Source: Poecilobothrus nobilitatus (lineage: Eukaryota > Arthropoda > Insecta > Diptera > Dolichopodidae). From it: 64,000 bases of DNA. Positions 41,832-53,979 of the stretch are shown piece after piece. Where the stretch lies: assembly GCA_947095535.1 (NCBI GenBank), contig OX352772.1, positions 96,453,207 to 96,517,206 on the forward strand, written 5' to 3'. Each line of letters begins with the position of its first letter. The first letter of the stretch is position 1. Under the pieces are notes generated by a model. It was not told where the DNA came from. It ran no database searches and worked only from the letters and a program-made list of their open reading frames with translations. Both the position numbers and the translations under genes were made by a program.

Positions 41832-44800
41832 TTAGTTTGATTTTAATTTAGAATCGGTTTGATTTTGCGAATTATGATCAGTTTGGTCAAGCGGTTGGTT
41901 TCCGATTTGAAGAACACATAATTTAGAAATGGGTCGTTTGAAAATTGAATTTTTCGTGCGAACGCTCACTACTCGTACTAATCCATCAGAGCAAGAATGA
42001 GTATCTATAACTCTAGCGAAAAGCCATTCACTCGGTGGAAGATTTTCGTCCTTTACTATGACTAAATCATTTATCTTTAAATTTTCGCGTGTTCGGTTCC
42101 ATTTAGGGCGTTGTTGTAAACGGCTCAAATATTCGGTATTCTATCGTCGCCAAAAACTCTGCAGGATATGTTGCAGATGTTGCCAACGATCCAGTCTATT
42201 CACATTCAAGTCCAAAACACATTGTTGGGGTGTAGATAATAAGCTATCACCAATTAAGAAATGAGCTGGGGTTAGCGGTAATAAATCTTGAGGATCACTT
42301 GTCATTTCACAAAATGGCCTTGAATTTAAACATGCTTCGATTTGTGTTAATACCGTGGCGAACTCCTCGTATGTTAGTGTGATAGAACTCCAGTTGAGCG
42401 AACTCCAGCTTCCCATAGACCGCCGAAGTGTGGTGAACCAGGAGGATTGAAGTGAAAATTAACTCCGACATTTTCCATATTTTCAGCAACTTCCATTTTT
42501 ATATCTCCTACCATAAAATGTGTTTGATTTTTTAATATTTTATGAGCGCCTGCAAAATTAGTACCACAATCGCAATATAGATCGGTACAGAATCCACGAC
42601 GAGAACAAAATCTTCGATAAGCAGCTATAAATCCTTCTGCCCATTAGTTGAGTTCGTGTTTCAGGCCTTTGTTTAAAGCACGGAATGCATTTGTATATTT
42701 CAAAACGGATCGTATTCCGAGCATTACTAATCCAAAATTGTTTTATTAGTATGGACATCATCAGTTGTGGTCAACCATGTAGACACTCTTTATGAACCTT
42801 TTCAATTAATAATTTTGTGAAAATATCTTTGTCGCATAAAATGATAGAATCTTTTTCTGAATACGGAAGTTCTGAATACTTAAGACGACCCCCCACTCGT
42901 AAGATACCTTCTTGATTTAAAATCGGATTTAATTTAATTAAAGTACCCTTTTTTAAATTATCATTTCGTTTACATATAGCTACCTCTCTTGCAAATGTCC
43001 TTTGTTGGGCCCGCTTTATTAAATGTTTGAACGCCTGCTTAATCTCATTTGATTTTAAATAGTGGGTTTCTCTCCTACCTTTCTCTTTGAGTTTACAATT
43101 TGCAATGAATCGGTGACAGTATGCTAGCACGCGAATTAATCTTGTATATGACGAAAATTGGTTCTCGAGTATATCGTTATTCAATGTTGGTAATACAAGG
43201 TTTACCTGAAGCTTTCTTTGTTCAAGGCTGGTATGAGCTTCCCTCTTATTTGGCCAATGTGTGTATGATTTCATTAGCCAGTCTGGACCATGCCACCATA
43301 AGGGATGGTTTTCAAGTTCAGATGGACATAAACCTCTTGACGCGACGTCTGTGGGATTTTGTTTTGTCGGTACATGATTCCAAATATTTTGACCAACCAG
43401 CTCGTGAATGTGTGAAACCCTGTTGGCGACGAACGTTGTCCATTTTGTTGGGTGATTTTCAAGCCATGCGAGTACAATTTCGGAATCTGTCTATCCAAAT
43501 AATTTTATTGGTTGTGATATTCGTAGAGCCTGTAGAGTATACTTTAAGAGTTTGGCTCCTAACACGGCAGCGTATAATTCAAGTCGCGGCAACGATATGG
43601 TCTTTATTGGTGAAACCTTTGTCTTGGAAATGATAATCGATGTTGATCTTGTGCCATTAGATTCTGTCGTACTCATATACACGACAGCTGCGTAACCCTT
43701 TGTAGAAGCGTCTGAAAAGACATGTAACTCAATAGCTGTATCTTTTTCGGAATATCCGATCCATATTTTAATGTAAATTCTCTTAATTTTCTCTACATTT
43801 TGAAAGTATTTAATCCATTCCCTTCTTAAATCAGCTGTTACTTCATCATCCCATTGTAACCCTGAAAGCCATTACCTTTGCATGATAATTTTAGCCGATA
43901 TGATAATTGGGGCTAACCATTCCATAGGATCAAATAACTTTGAGATTTGTGATAATATACTTCTTTTAGTCCAGGTCACAGGAGGTTCTTCAAGGTTGAT
44001 GGAATATCCACAAGAATCGTTCTTTGGATTCCAATGTATACCCAAAGTTCGAGTAGTCTCTGCGTCATTGTTTTGATCTGGAAGTAATTTTTCGCAATCT
44101 TCTAGTGGCAATGATCGCAATAATTTGTTACTATTAGACATCCATTTTGGTAATAAGAATCCTGCCGATCTTGTAACGCTTATGATCTGTTGTTGAGCCT
44201 GTAATGCTGTTTCAACGTCATCTGCTCCTGACAACAGATCATCGACGTAAAAGTCATTGTTTATGATTCTGCATCCTACAGGACAATTATCCATTTCATC
44301 ATGTGCCAGTTTTTTTATAGTTTTCACTGCTAAGTATGGTGCACTTTTTGTGCCAAACGTGACTGTTAACAATTTGTAATCTCGAATTGGAAGGGATGGA
44401 TCTTCCCTCCACACTATTCTCTGATACTCCGTGTGCCCATTCTTTATCCATATTTGACGATACATTTTTTCGATGTCGGCCGTGAAAGCAACTCGATGTT
44501 TTCGCCATCTGATCAATATTGTCAACAACTCATCTTGAATCGTTGGTCCTTTTAACAACATGTCATGTAAGGACTTGCCACTTTTTGTTGCTCTAGAAGC
44601 ATCGAATACTACTCGAAGTTTTGTTGTGGTACTCGTCTCTTTAATAACCCCGTGATGAGGTAGGTAGCTGGTTTTATACGACAAGATGTTTGGCCCACTG
44701 TTTTGAAAGAGTTCTTCTGGATCAACTAGACTCATGTGACCATGTTTTGTGCTCATTGATACATTTAATATATTCTGTTTTCAACTCTACATTATTTTTA

Positions 44801-45388
44801 AAACGCTTTTCTAATTGGTATAGCCTTTGTAGCGCTAAGTTTCTAGATGGACCTAAAAAGTCACTATGTGTCGTTGTTCTAAATGGTAGCTGAACTTCAT
44901 AAGTACCATCTGCACGTCGCGTTGTTGTTTCGGTATATATCCTTTCACATTCTTTCTCTTCTTCTGTTTGCAAAACAGTGTTTTGCACTTCTTCCACCTC
45001 CCAAAAATATTTTAGCTGCTTTTCTAGATTTAAGGATAAATGAAAATTCCTTATGGTCCCATTTTGTGGTGTGGATTCATGATTCTTGCCTGACAAAATC
45101 CAACCAAATATGGTTTGCTGTGCGATCGGCATACCTGTTTCCCCCTTCATTAAACCTTTTAACAAAATTTGACTGAACACGTCAGCACCAAAAAGTACAT
45201 CGATCTGACCGGGTTCGTAAAACTTCGGATCAGCTAGTTCTAAACCTTCTATGTGTTTCCAATGCCTATTTTGTATATCAGTTTGAGGTAACAAATTTGT
45301 AAATTTCGGTAGTATCAAACCTTCCACATTGATGTCAATATCTTGATGAAGAGATTTCAAAGTAAATCTAACACGTGACTTGACAGAG
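41832..45388 (-). pseudogene. BEL/Pao pol polyprotein, 5'-truncated and frameshifted
   Basis: In order on the minus strand: aspartic-protease-like DUF1758 region (about 45388-44722; VLFGADVFSQILLKG, TIFGWILSGK), reverse transcriptase (44756-43872; VVFDASRATKSGKSLHDML, FTADIEKMYRQI, catalytic FYVDDLL), RNase H-like region (about 43680-43280; LPRLELYAAVLGAKLL), and integrase (43274-41832; a Cys pair CIPC, CLNSRPF, TPAHFLIG and the DUF5641-type ending SEWLFARVID). At least five frameshifts or stops separate the pieces. No gag is present. The order and motifs are diagnostic of BEL/Pao. Confidence 0.88.
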
Positions 45389-46055
45389 TGTACTCTTTCT
45401 CGATTCCAATGATTATCTTAGAGCAACCAGTACATCCACAAAAAGTTACGGTTTGGTGTGGTTTGTGGTCAGGAGCAATTATTGGACCATTTTTTTTTGA
45501 AAACGCAAATGGAAATGCGATTACGGTCAATGGAAATCGCCACAGGGAGATGATCCGAAGCTTTTTGTGGCGGGAAATTGATGATTTGGACGTAGAGAAT
45601 ATATGGTTTCAACAGGACGGTACCACTTGCCACACAGCAAGAGAAACAATGGATCTTTTGAAGGAAAAGTTCGAAGATCGCATTATTTCTCGTAGAGGAG
45701 GAGTGATGTGGCCACCAAGATCGTGCGATTTTACACCGTTGGATTTTTTTTTGTGGGGTGTTATGAAATCGAAAGTGTACAGCAATAATCCCACAACAAT
45801 TCAAGAGCTTAAAAACAACATTATCGAGCAGATTTCAACAATTGAGAACAGTTTATTGAACAAAGTGATTCAGAATTTTGGTAAAAGATTGGAAGCCAGC
45901 CGAAGTAGTAGAGGAGGCCACTTGGCCGACATAATTTTTCATTATTAACCGGAACCTATTTGTAATAAATTAAAATAAAAATATATTTAATATTTCAAAA
46001 AAAAAGTCTTTTTTTATTAAAATTACAATGATACCTCAATTTTGAACACCTATTA
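45388..46055 (+). pseudogene. Tc1/mariner-superfamily transposase, C-terminal half
   Basis: The last 185 or so residues of a mariner-like transposase, ending at TAA 45946-45948, with a 3' flank to 46055. VTVWCGLWSGAIIGPFF opens the preserved part; QDGTTCHTA has the second catalytic Asp and WPPRSCDFTPLDFFLWG the third, with 36 residues between them. This relatively open frame is missing the N-terminal DNA-binding half and first Asp. Left end abuts BEL protease sequence; right end (TTTTGAACACC) abuts the shortened BEL LTR, so the insertion was accompanied by loss of BEL sequence. Confidence 0.85.
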
Positions 46056-46438
46056 TAATTTAATAATTAATTTCTATAATTCAATTTTAATATTTAACTA
46101 AGTGAAACAATAGAAATGAAATATTATTGAATAAAAAGTAATTATTGTGAATTAATATGTGACATAGCAATATTTGTCACATGCATTTGTCACTTACCTT
46201 AAGTAAATAATAAATACATAATAGTATGTAAATAATAAATAAAATATTATATTATATTACAAAATAATTGGATCATTATTGTTGGTGAGAGATGACTCGG
46301 TGACTCAGTGACATGGTAACGATTCAATTCCCATATTTCAGATAAGTATAGATTTAAATATTTTGTTGATGTGTTTCTTTATGTTTTTTTTTATTTTCAA
46401 TTGTAGGTGGATCCATTATGTAATGCGCAGACGGAACA
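46056..46438 (-). repeat. BEL 5' LTR, shortened to 383 bp
   Basis: Direct repeat of 41014-41395. It keeps the outer (U3-side) half, starting TGTTCCG at 46438, and is cut at 46056 where the mariner fragment begins. Confidence 0.75.
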
Positions 46439-47399
46439 ATTAGTGAAAAAAAAACGGGAAATAGCTGAATTGAAAAAACAATTGTCTCTGTTAAATGTTG
46501 GTGAAAATTTCCGTTCCAATTTCGTCCATTTTAAAGATGTCGAAGATTCTTTGTTATCATTCAGCGGTGATAATAACTATCGTATTAGTAAATGGATACA
46601 AAATTTCGAAGGTACTGCTAACGTACTTGGTTGGGATGATAAAATAAAATTTGTTTATGGGAAAAAAATGATGAGTGGTACAGCAAAATTATTTTTTAGA
46701 AGCATTTCTGGGTCGTCATGGCAACAATTAAAAACCGCTATGTGGGAAGAATTTAATATAACGGTCTCTACTGCCGATATTCACACATAGTTACGTAATC
46801 GAAGAAGCGACAAGACGAGACGCTTCAACCATACGTTTTCAAAATGGTTGAAATTGCCACGTTTTCAGATATCGATGAAATGGATACAATCCAATATATT
46901 ATAAATGGTATTCCAGATAATGGCATAAATAAAGTTTTATTATATAGTGCTAATAATTTATAATTTATCAGCATTAAGAAAATACGACAAAATGAAGTTA
47001 CACAGCCAACACGCCCCACCAGTTGGTTATCGTCTAAAAGAAAACGTACCTAAAAGGGCTGAATCTTCAGGTAACTCTAACCAACTACAACAAACTAATC
47101 GCTCAACAAAATTGAAATGCTTCAACTGTAATGAGTTCGGGCACATAAGCAGTTTTTGCTCAAAACCAAAACGGCAATTGGGCACTTGTTTTCGTTGCGG
47201 TAAAACTGGTCACAGAGTAGCTGATTGCAACGTGAAAAGAACAGTTCAAAATATTGAAGAGGATAATAACTTCCATCAAAATTTTGTTAGCCCTGTCCAG
47301 ACTAATAAAAATGAATTCGAACAAAATATACCTCAGGCAGCCCAATAAGCTGTAGAATCTGCAGTGAACAATAAACAATTTAGCGGATTAAATGACAGC

Positions 47400-50351
47400 C
47401 CTTAAAAAATAATAGGGGTAACAAATTGTAATGTATCTTTTAAAAATAGTTCCGTTTTTTTTAATTTATTTGTTGTAAATGATAGCAGTATGAAATATTC
47501 AATAATTTTAGGGAGAGATTTTTCAAAAAGAAACAACTTAATTTTGACAAAAAATGAAAAATGTTTGGATCATCCAGTTCAGCCGGTTGTAAATGCAAAC
47601 AAGACAAATAACATTCCGAGTGAGTAGGAATTTTATGTTACCCAAATAATGAATATAAATATTGTGAATGATAAGGCTTCATATATGTGTTTAAATATAA
47701 ATAACAGTGTTTCTAATGATATTAGATTTAAGATAACAAAATAAGTTTCGGAAGCAGAAATTTTAAAAATAAATAAACTCTATTCCAATATTAATTTAAA
47801 CGGGGAAAATAGGAATATAGAATTAGATATAAAATTAGTTAAAGACGAAACATTTTCGTGTACACCACGTAGATTACCATACTCACATCAAATTGAATTG
47901 AGGGAAATCCTCGACGATTTATTAGATCGGAAAGTTATTCGCGAAAGTGATTCGGCTTCCGCTTCTCCAATTGTATTGGTTAAAAAAAAAATGACGAGCT
48001 CCGATTATGTGTAGATTATCGCGTATTAAATAAACTAACTGCTCGTGATAATTATCCTCTTCCTCTTAACGAGCATTTGCTGGACATATTGCGTGGTAAA
48101 CGGTTTTTTTACGATACTAGATTTAAAAGCAGCTTTTCATCACGTAAATGAGCCGAAGGTTCAATAAAACATGCATCCTTCGTTACTCCTCTGGGACAAT
48201 TTGAGTGGCTAAAAATGCCTTTTGGAACGAAAAATTCTCCTTCCGTTTTTATGAGATACATTAACAATACTTTTAAAAAGTTAGTTACAGAAAATAAATT
48301 ACTTATCTACTTAGATGACTTATTAATAGCAACAGAAAACCTCTACGAACATTTGGAAATCCTAAACGAGGTTCTTCAAACTGTAGTTGAGAACATGTTA
48401 GAGTTAAGGTATGATAAGTGCAAAAATGTATACGAGGAAATTGTCTACCTTGGTTACACCGTCAACTCAAATGGTGTACAACCGAATCAAGAAAATTTAC
48501 GAGCGATCAGTGAATTTTCTGTACCAAAAAGCTCTAAAGAGGTTCATAGTTTTGTAGGCCTTTGTTCCTATTTCGGTAAATTTATCCCTAACTTCGCCAT
48601 AATCGCAAAACCGATGTATGACTTAATTACGATAAAAAAGATGCTATTTTCAAATTTGGTCCTGTTGAAATGGAAACTTTTGAAGGACTTAAACACAAAT
48701 TACTAGAATCACCAATATTGGCAATTTATAACCCAGTTGCAGAAACTGAACTTCATTGCGATGCTAGTAGCATCGGATTCGGTTCAATACTATTACAACA
48801 TCAGGACGATGGGAAATTTCACCCAATTTTTTATTTTTCGAAAAGAACGACAGATTGTGAATCGCGATACCATAGCTACGGACTGGAAACCTTATCTATA
48901 ATTTATGCATTGCGTAGGTTTCGTATATATCTGATAGGATTAAATTCAAAATTATTACTGATTGCCAATCTCTTACTTTAACCTTAAACAAAAAATTAAT
49001 TAACCCAAGAATTCATAGGTGGGCGCTAGAGCTTCAAATGTATGACTATACAATTGAACATAGGGCTTCTATTAAAATGTCACATGTCGACGCGTTAACG
49101 CGCTGCAGTAATATTCTTGTCGAGGAAAATGAAATATTTGAATTTGCTTTGGCAGCGGCGCAACATCGTGATCCGATCATTTTCAAAATTGCGTCGGAGG
49201 TGGAAAAACAAGATAGCTCCATGTACACGCTTGTAAATGGCCTAGTTTACAGAAAATCTATAAATAGTATTCAATTTTATGTTACTAAAGATATGGAAGA
49301 AAACGTTATACGAACTCATCACGAATCACTTTGTCATTTGGGAGTGGAAAAATGTTTCGAATATATCAAGAATGTTTATTGGTTCCCGAATATGAAGGAG
49401 CAGATTATGCTTTACATAGGTACATGTCTTAAGTGCGTCTATTTTTCACCAATATCGGGTAGAACAGAAGGCAGCTTACACAATATTCCAAAAGGAAAAG
49501 AACCATTTAATGTACTTCATGTGGATCACTATGGTCCTTTAGCCGATAATCGATTTAAACACGTATTTCTTGTAGTAGATGGATTCACAAAATTCGTAAA
49601 ATTGTATGGTGTAAAGACCACTCAAACCGCCGAAGCAATTGTCTGTTTAGAAAATTATTTTGCTGTTTATAGTAGGCCTCAAAAAGTCGTTTCTGATCGT
49701 GGTACATGTTTTACATCCCAAGATTTTTGTAATATCCTTTTGCAAAACAACGTCCTACATATTAAAATAGCAACTCTATCACCGCAAAGTAACGGTGAAG
49801 TAGAGCGCGTTAATCTTTTGTTAACTTCAATGTTGTCTAAGGAGGTTGATGTTGACTCAACCCAAAATTGGCACAAATGTTTACCAAAGATTGAATTCGC
49901 TTTAAACAACACAGTAAACCGAACAACTGGATTTTCTCCTAGTATGTTGTTATTTGGTATAAACTAAAGAGGTGAAGTTTGTGATAAAATTCGGAAATAT
50001 TTAAAGGATACCCGAAGAGAGAATGAAACTCGCGATTTGAACCTTATACGAGAAAAAGCTTCAGAAAATATAACTCGAAATCAAAATTATAACAAGGAAT
50101 ACTATGATAAGAGACATAAAAACCCAACAATTTATAAAGTAGGTGACTTTGTCATGATTAAAAATGTGATAACGACCGCTGGTATCAAAAAAAAATTATT
50201 ACCAAAATATCGCAGTCCTTATAAAGTAATCAAAATCTTAGGAACTGATAGATATTTAATAAATGCCGTTCTGGGTATGCAAGTGTCACGAATTCCATAT
50301 TCTAGAGTATGTTCTCCTGCAAATATGAAGCCTTATACCTCGGGAATATGA
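47400..50351 (+). pseudogene. Gypsy pol: protease remnant, RT, RNase H, integrase
   Basis: 47400-47640 ends a protease (ILGRDFSKRN) but no Asp-Thr/Ser-Gly is seen. The RT starts about 47790 (RRLPYSHQIELREILDDLL, CVDYRVLNKL) with shifts near 47990 and 48110, then MPFGTKNSPSVFM and catalytic YLDDLL (48215-48706). RNase H is 48670-48981 (HCDASSIGFG). Integrase 49038-49967 has HHESLCHLG...CLKC, HVDHYGPL, VSDRGTCF and NGEVERV, the zinc and DDE residues. 50037-50351 is the GPY/F-like C-terminal module (YKVGDFVMIKN). RT/integrase order defines Ty3/Gypsy; residues resemble the mdg3/Blastopia clade. Confidence 0.88.
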
Positions 50352-50913
50352 TTTATTACGTTTATTAGCTTTATCAACCGGATAATTTAAACATTATCAT
50401 AAGGTACCATCTTGAATACCATTGCATTTAGTATTTGATTATATAGTGTATAATATATTTTCTGTGAATTTTCATGTTAATTGTTTAATCTAATCAAAAA
50501 AAATATATATATATTTTTTTACTTATTTGTAATATTTGGCAATATGTTTATGAAATTAAGTAAGAATGATCTAAGAAAATAATTGTAAATAATAACAAGT
50601 CCTATTTTCTATGTATAATGTAAGTTTTACAATAATAATTTATTTTGATGAAACAGAAACGAAGAAACAGTTAACGAAGTTTCTTTTGATAAAACAGTTA
50701 ACGAACAAAAAAGAAAAGAAAACAAATTTTGTAATTTAGTAGGAAATTTTTGTAATGTAAATAGGAGAATTGTAAGTTTGGTCTAAATTTCAAATTAGAT
50801 TGTTATCAATGATTTTAAAAAAAAAAAAAGGAAAAAAAAAAGAAATTTTAATAATCGGGGTCGATTATATGTCATGTATATGTGATATCATATGTATATT
50901 TGATTGGTCGAGT

Positions 50914-51238
50914 TGTAGTATAAATTTTGTTCAAAAAAAATAAAAGCATAAAATGTAGTCCGGCCCTGTACTAAATTTAATTTCGAAATTAAATTATATA
51001 CTTACATAAACGTAAAATGTTCAAATTATCATTGTATAGTATGATGATTTTTGTATAGTATATATTATATATTTATATAAGAACACATTGCGTTTTTAGT
51101 CAGTAGTTAACCGACTCAAGGTTGTAAGAAAAGAAAAGATCTACACATTTAAATAATTAATAGAAAAAAAAATTAAAGGAAAAATAAGAAAAATATAAAA
51201 AATGTTTTATTTAAAATAAAAAAAAAAGAAAGCCTACA
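50914..51238 (+). repeat. 3' LTR of the mdg3-type Gypsy element
   Basis: TGTAG...CTACA, aligned with 39964-40264, followed by CAAT. Upstream, 50352-50913 is non-coding and includes an A/G-rich run at 50818-50845. Confidence 0.75.
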
Positions 51239-51913
51239 CAATGTTTTTGAACTTTGAATCAATTAATCTTGATTAATATAAAAGTACCTAAAACTCATTC
51301 ACCTTTTGATAAATAAATTAATCAATAACAGGAAATGCAACTTAGCATTTCTTTAGTAAATTTTAATTAATAAATTTTAATAAAAACAAATCCATAAGCA
51401 TTTCGAAAATTAGCATTAAGTAATGTTATCTATAATTATAATTTAGTAGTTTTCAGCCACACACTACGTATTATAACATTCCGCTAAGTTTTAAATATAT
51501 ATTTCGATTTTACTTACAAAATCTACATTAGCATACAACATACATATGTATTTATGTTTAGAATCATGATTTTTTTTGTTTTCTTTTGGAAATCAAGAAA
51601 TTTTGTATCACAATGAATTTTTTGTAATTTAGATGTCACGGTAAAATATATGTACACACTAGCTACAGGGCTCCTAGTTGTTTTATGTTACGAAATGCTT
51701 ATGTTAGGCGCCGGTTATAGATATCATTGAAATGCTTCTGGAAAATGTTTATTTTCAAGTTTTTGCACCAAAGATATATAAAATTTAAAAAAAGTGTTGA
51801 TTTAATGATTAAATAATTTCTAAAGAATAAATTCTGCTACGTATTTTTAAATTTTAACTTAAATAATTAAAAAACGAGTAAATATAACAGTAAGTAGATG
51901 CAACCGACTTATT
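51239..51913. other. Gene-free interval
   Basis: AT-rich, no recognised gene. The block 51886-51970 is the complement of a block in both Helitron copies (AAGTCGGTTGCAT and TTATGGATTTTTAATTTAATT), which links this site to 14210-14290 and 34815-34900. Confidence 0.4.
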
Positions 51914-53602
51914 AATACCCTACACCTGAATAATTCGAATTAAATTAAAAATCCATAAGTTTTTTTGGCAGCTGCTTGAACTTCTTCCCTTTTCTGTCTT
52001 ATTCAACTCGAATGTCAGGAACGTAAAAGAAGCATCCTCTTGGGATATTTTTGACACCTTTGTAAAAAATTTTAAGTTTCTATCTTATTAATTTCGAAGA
52101 TTGTTAGTTCCTGGGAGGTGTGTGTCAGGAACATAAAGAAAACATAACAGAACACCTTTGTACTAAAAATAAAAGTTCTATCTTTGTCGGTTGTGGAGAT
52201 ATACTCGTTTGCTCTGGGGCTCGTCCGGAAGGTCCAAGATTTGAACCCATGGACCAAATCCTCACAAATTACAGAATAATAGATCAAACGTGAAGGAAAA
52301 CCATTCTGCCTAATTTAAAGGTTATATCTTTGTTGCTTTTGGAGATAATATCATTTGCTCTGAGGCTCGTTCGGAAACTTCCAAAATCCGAACCCAAAGA
52401 TCAAATCCTCTCAAATTTCAGAGACCTAAATCAAACATGAAAGAACACCATTCTGCCAAATTTGAAGGTTATATCTTTGTTGTTTTTGGAGATAATCTCA
52501 TTTACTCTGGGGCTCGTTCGGAAGCTTCCAAAATTTTAAAGGTTCTATCTTTGTTGGTTTTGGAGATAATCTCGTTTGCTCTGGGGCTCGTTCGGAAGCT
52601 TCCAATATACGAATCCATGGTTCAAATTCTTTCAAATGTCAGTTTCCAATTTTATAGAAAAGGAAACATAACAGCACACTCTTGTACTAAAAATAAAGGT
52701 TCTATCTTTGTTGGCTGTGGAGATATACTCAGTTACTCTAGGACTCGTTCGGAAGCTTCCAAGATCCAAACCATGAACCAAATCCTCTCAAATTTCAGAG
52801 ACTTAAATAAAACATGAAAGAACACCACTCTGCCAAATTTAAAGGTTATATCTTAGTTGATTTTGGAGATAATCTCAGTTACTCTAGGACTCGTTCGGAA
52901 GCTTCCAAGATCCAAACCATGAACCAAATCCTCTCAAATTTCAGAGACTTAAATAAAACATGAAAGAACACCACTCTGCCAAATTTAAAGGTTCTATCTT
53001 TGTTGATTTTGGAGATAATCTCGTTTGCGCTGGGGCTCGTTCGGAAGCTTCCAAAATCCGAACCCATGGACCGAATCCTCTCAAATTTTAGGGACTTAAA
53101 TAAAACATGAAAGAACACCACTCTGTCAAATTTAAAGGTTATATCTTAGTTGATTTTGGAGATAATCTCATTTGCTCTGATGCTCGTTCGGAAGTTTCCA
53201 AATCCAAACCCATGGACCAAATCCACTTAAATTTCAGAGACATAAATCGAACGGGAAGGAACATCATTGTACAAAATTTAAAGGTTCTATCTTTGTTGGT
53301 TTTGGAGATAATCTCCGGAATCATTCGGAAGCTTCCAGAATCCGAACCCATGGACCGATTTTGTCCAAATTCGAACTTAGCCTTCCTGTCGTAATTAGTA
53401 ACCTACTATATAAATTTCATCAAGATAGCTTTATTAGTTTTTGAGATATCGTGCGACCGGACGGACGGACGTCGTTAAATCGACTCAGGAGGCGATCCTG
53501 ATTCAGAATATATATACATGTCCATATCTAACTCGCTTCCTTTTGGTGGTTACAAACACCGTACCAAAGTTAATATACCCTATACTTTAGGTGTAGGGTA
53601 TA
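51914..53602. mobile_element. Non-autonomous element made of about 147-bp tandem units
   Basis: Inverted ends: AATACCCTACACCT at 51914 and AGGTGTAGGGTATA at 53589-53602, the latter forming a hairpin with TATACCCTATA just before it. The interior from about 52085 to 53390 has eight or nine units containing GGTTCTATCTTTGTTGGTTT, GGAGATAATCTC, CTCGTTCGGAAGCTTCC and GACCAAATCCTCTCAAATTTCAGAGAC; spacing of GGAGATAAT is 147, 73, 158, 144, 149, 146 and 149. The tail has GACCGGACGGACGGACG and AGGAGGCGATCCTGATTC, a signature of fly repeats. Chance open frames exist on both strands; no domain. Confidence 0.7.
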
Positions 53603-53979
53603 AAAAATCAATTTTATGATTTTCCGGATTGGTAATCATTTACCTGCACAAATGATCAGTAATTTTGCTAATGACATTTGTTCCAATGACATATGTTTCA
53701 TTTCTTCCCATTTCAGTTTGTCATTGAAAAAAATTCTGATGCAATTCTTGATATATTTTATTATGATTTAGTATTTTAATGAGTTTAGACTTAAATTTTG
53801 TTTTTTTTATTATTTTGTTTAAGTTTAGTTTTAAAATTATTTGTTTTAAAATGGAAATTTCAAAAAAGTAAAAAAAAAATTAATTCTAGAAAATTTATTG
53901 ATTTTAACATGATCCTCTTTTGTCTTGATAATATCAATTTTTTTATGATAAAGTTGAAGTTTATTTACGCGATTTAATT
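53603..53979. other. 3' end region of errantivirus-like element A, LTR not found
   Basis: T-rich non-coding sequence after the pol stop. I see no match here to the presumed 5' LTR of element A at 57721-58082, so the 3' LTR is probably lost. Confidence 0.35.

Larger units (their letters stand above)
40598..46438 (-). mobile_element. BEL/Pao retrotransposon nested in the Gypsy gag
   Basis: Minus-strand element bounded by TGTTCCG (46438) and ...AAAAACA (40598). Flanks are ATTAA (40593-40597) and ATTAG (46439-46443), a 5-bp duplication with one change, or 4 bp. The polypurine tract AAGGGGGGGGAGAA lies at 41396-41409, just before the 3' LTR start TGTTCC. The 3' LTR is 40598-41395 (798 bp); the 5' LTR survives only as 46056-46438 because a mariner fragment and a deletion removed its other half, the primer site, gag and the pol start. 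Confidence 0.8.
40314..47348 (+). pseudogene. Gypsy gag, split by BEL insertion (40314-40597 and 46439-47348)
   Basis: ATG at 40314; a frameshift near 40500 leads into an acidic Asp/Ser stretch and AELQNLREL at 40597, where BEL is inserted. Gag resumes at 46439 with LVKKKREIAELKK, so the two halves join in frame at a duplicated ATTA. The segment to 46790 contains the WIQNFEGTANVLGW and LFFRSISGSSWQQLK capsid-like stretches. After further frameshifts, two CCHC knuckles appear: CFNCNEFGHISSFC and CFRCGKTGHRVADC (about 47120-47230). Gag packages element RNA into particles. Confidence 0.8.
39964..51238 (+). mobile_element. mdg3/Blastopia-type Gypsy retrotransposon split by BEL
   Basis: Two LTRs, CAAT flanking duplication, gag with two zinc knuckles, reverse transcriptase, RNase H and integrase in Gypsy order. 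The gag is interrupted by a 5.8-kb BEL element in the opposite direction. Without it the element would be about 5.4 kb. The coding part has several frameshifts and stops and lacks the protease active site, so it is dead. Confidence 0.85.

Noticed and set aside
43121..43633. Plus-strand 170-codon frame
   Set aside because: It is antisense to the BEL RNase H and integrase region and shows no domain.
41014..46438. 383-bp direct repeat as a Gypsy-internal duplication
   Set aside because: The repeat starts TGTTCCG after a polypurine tract in BEL orientation and has duplicated flanks, so it is the BEL LTR pair.
52437..53394. Open frames in the 147-bp array
   Set aside because: They are repetitive, present on both strands and cut at unit differences, with no known domain.
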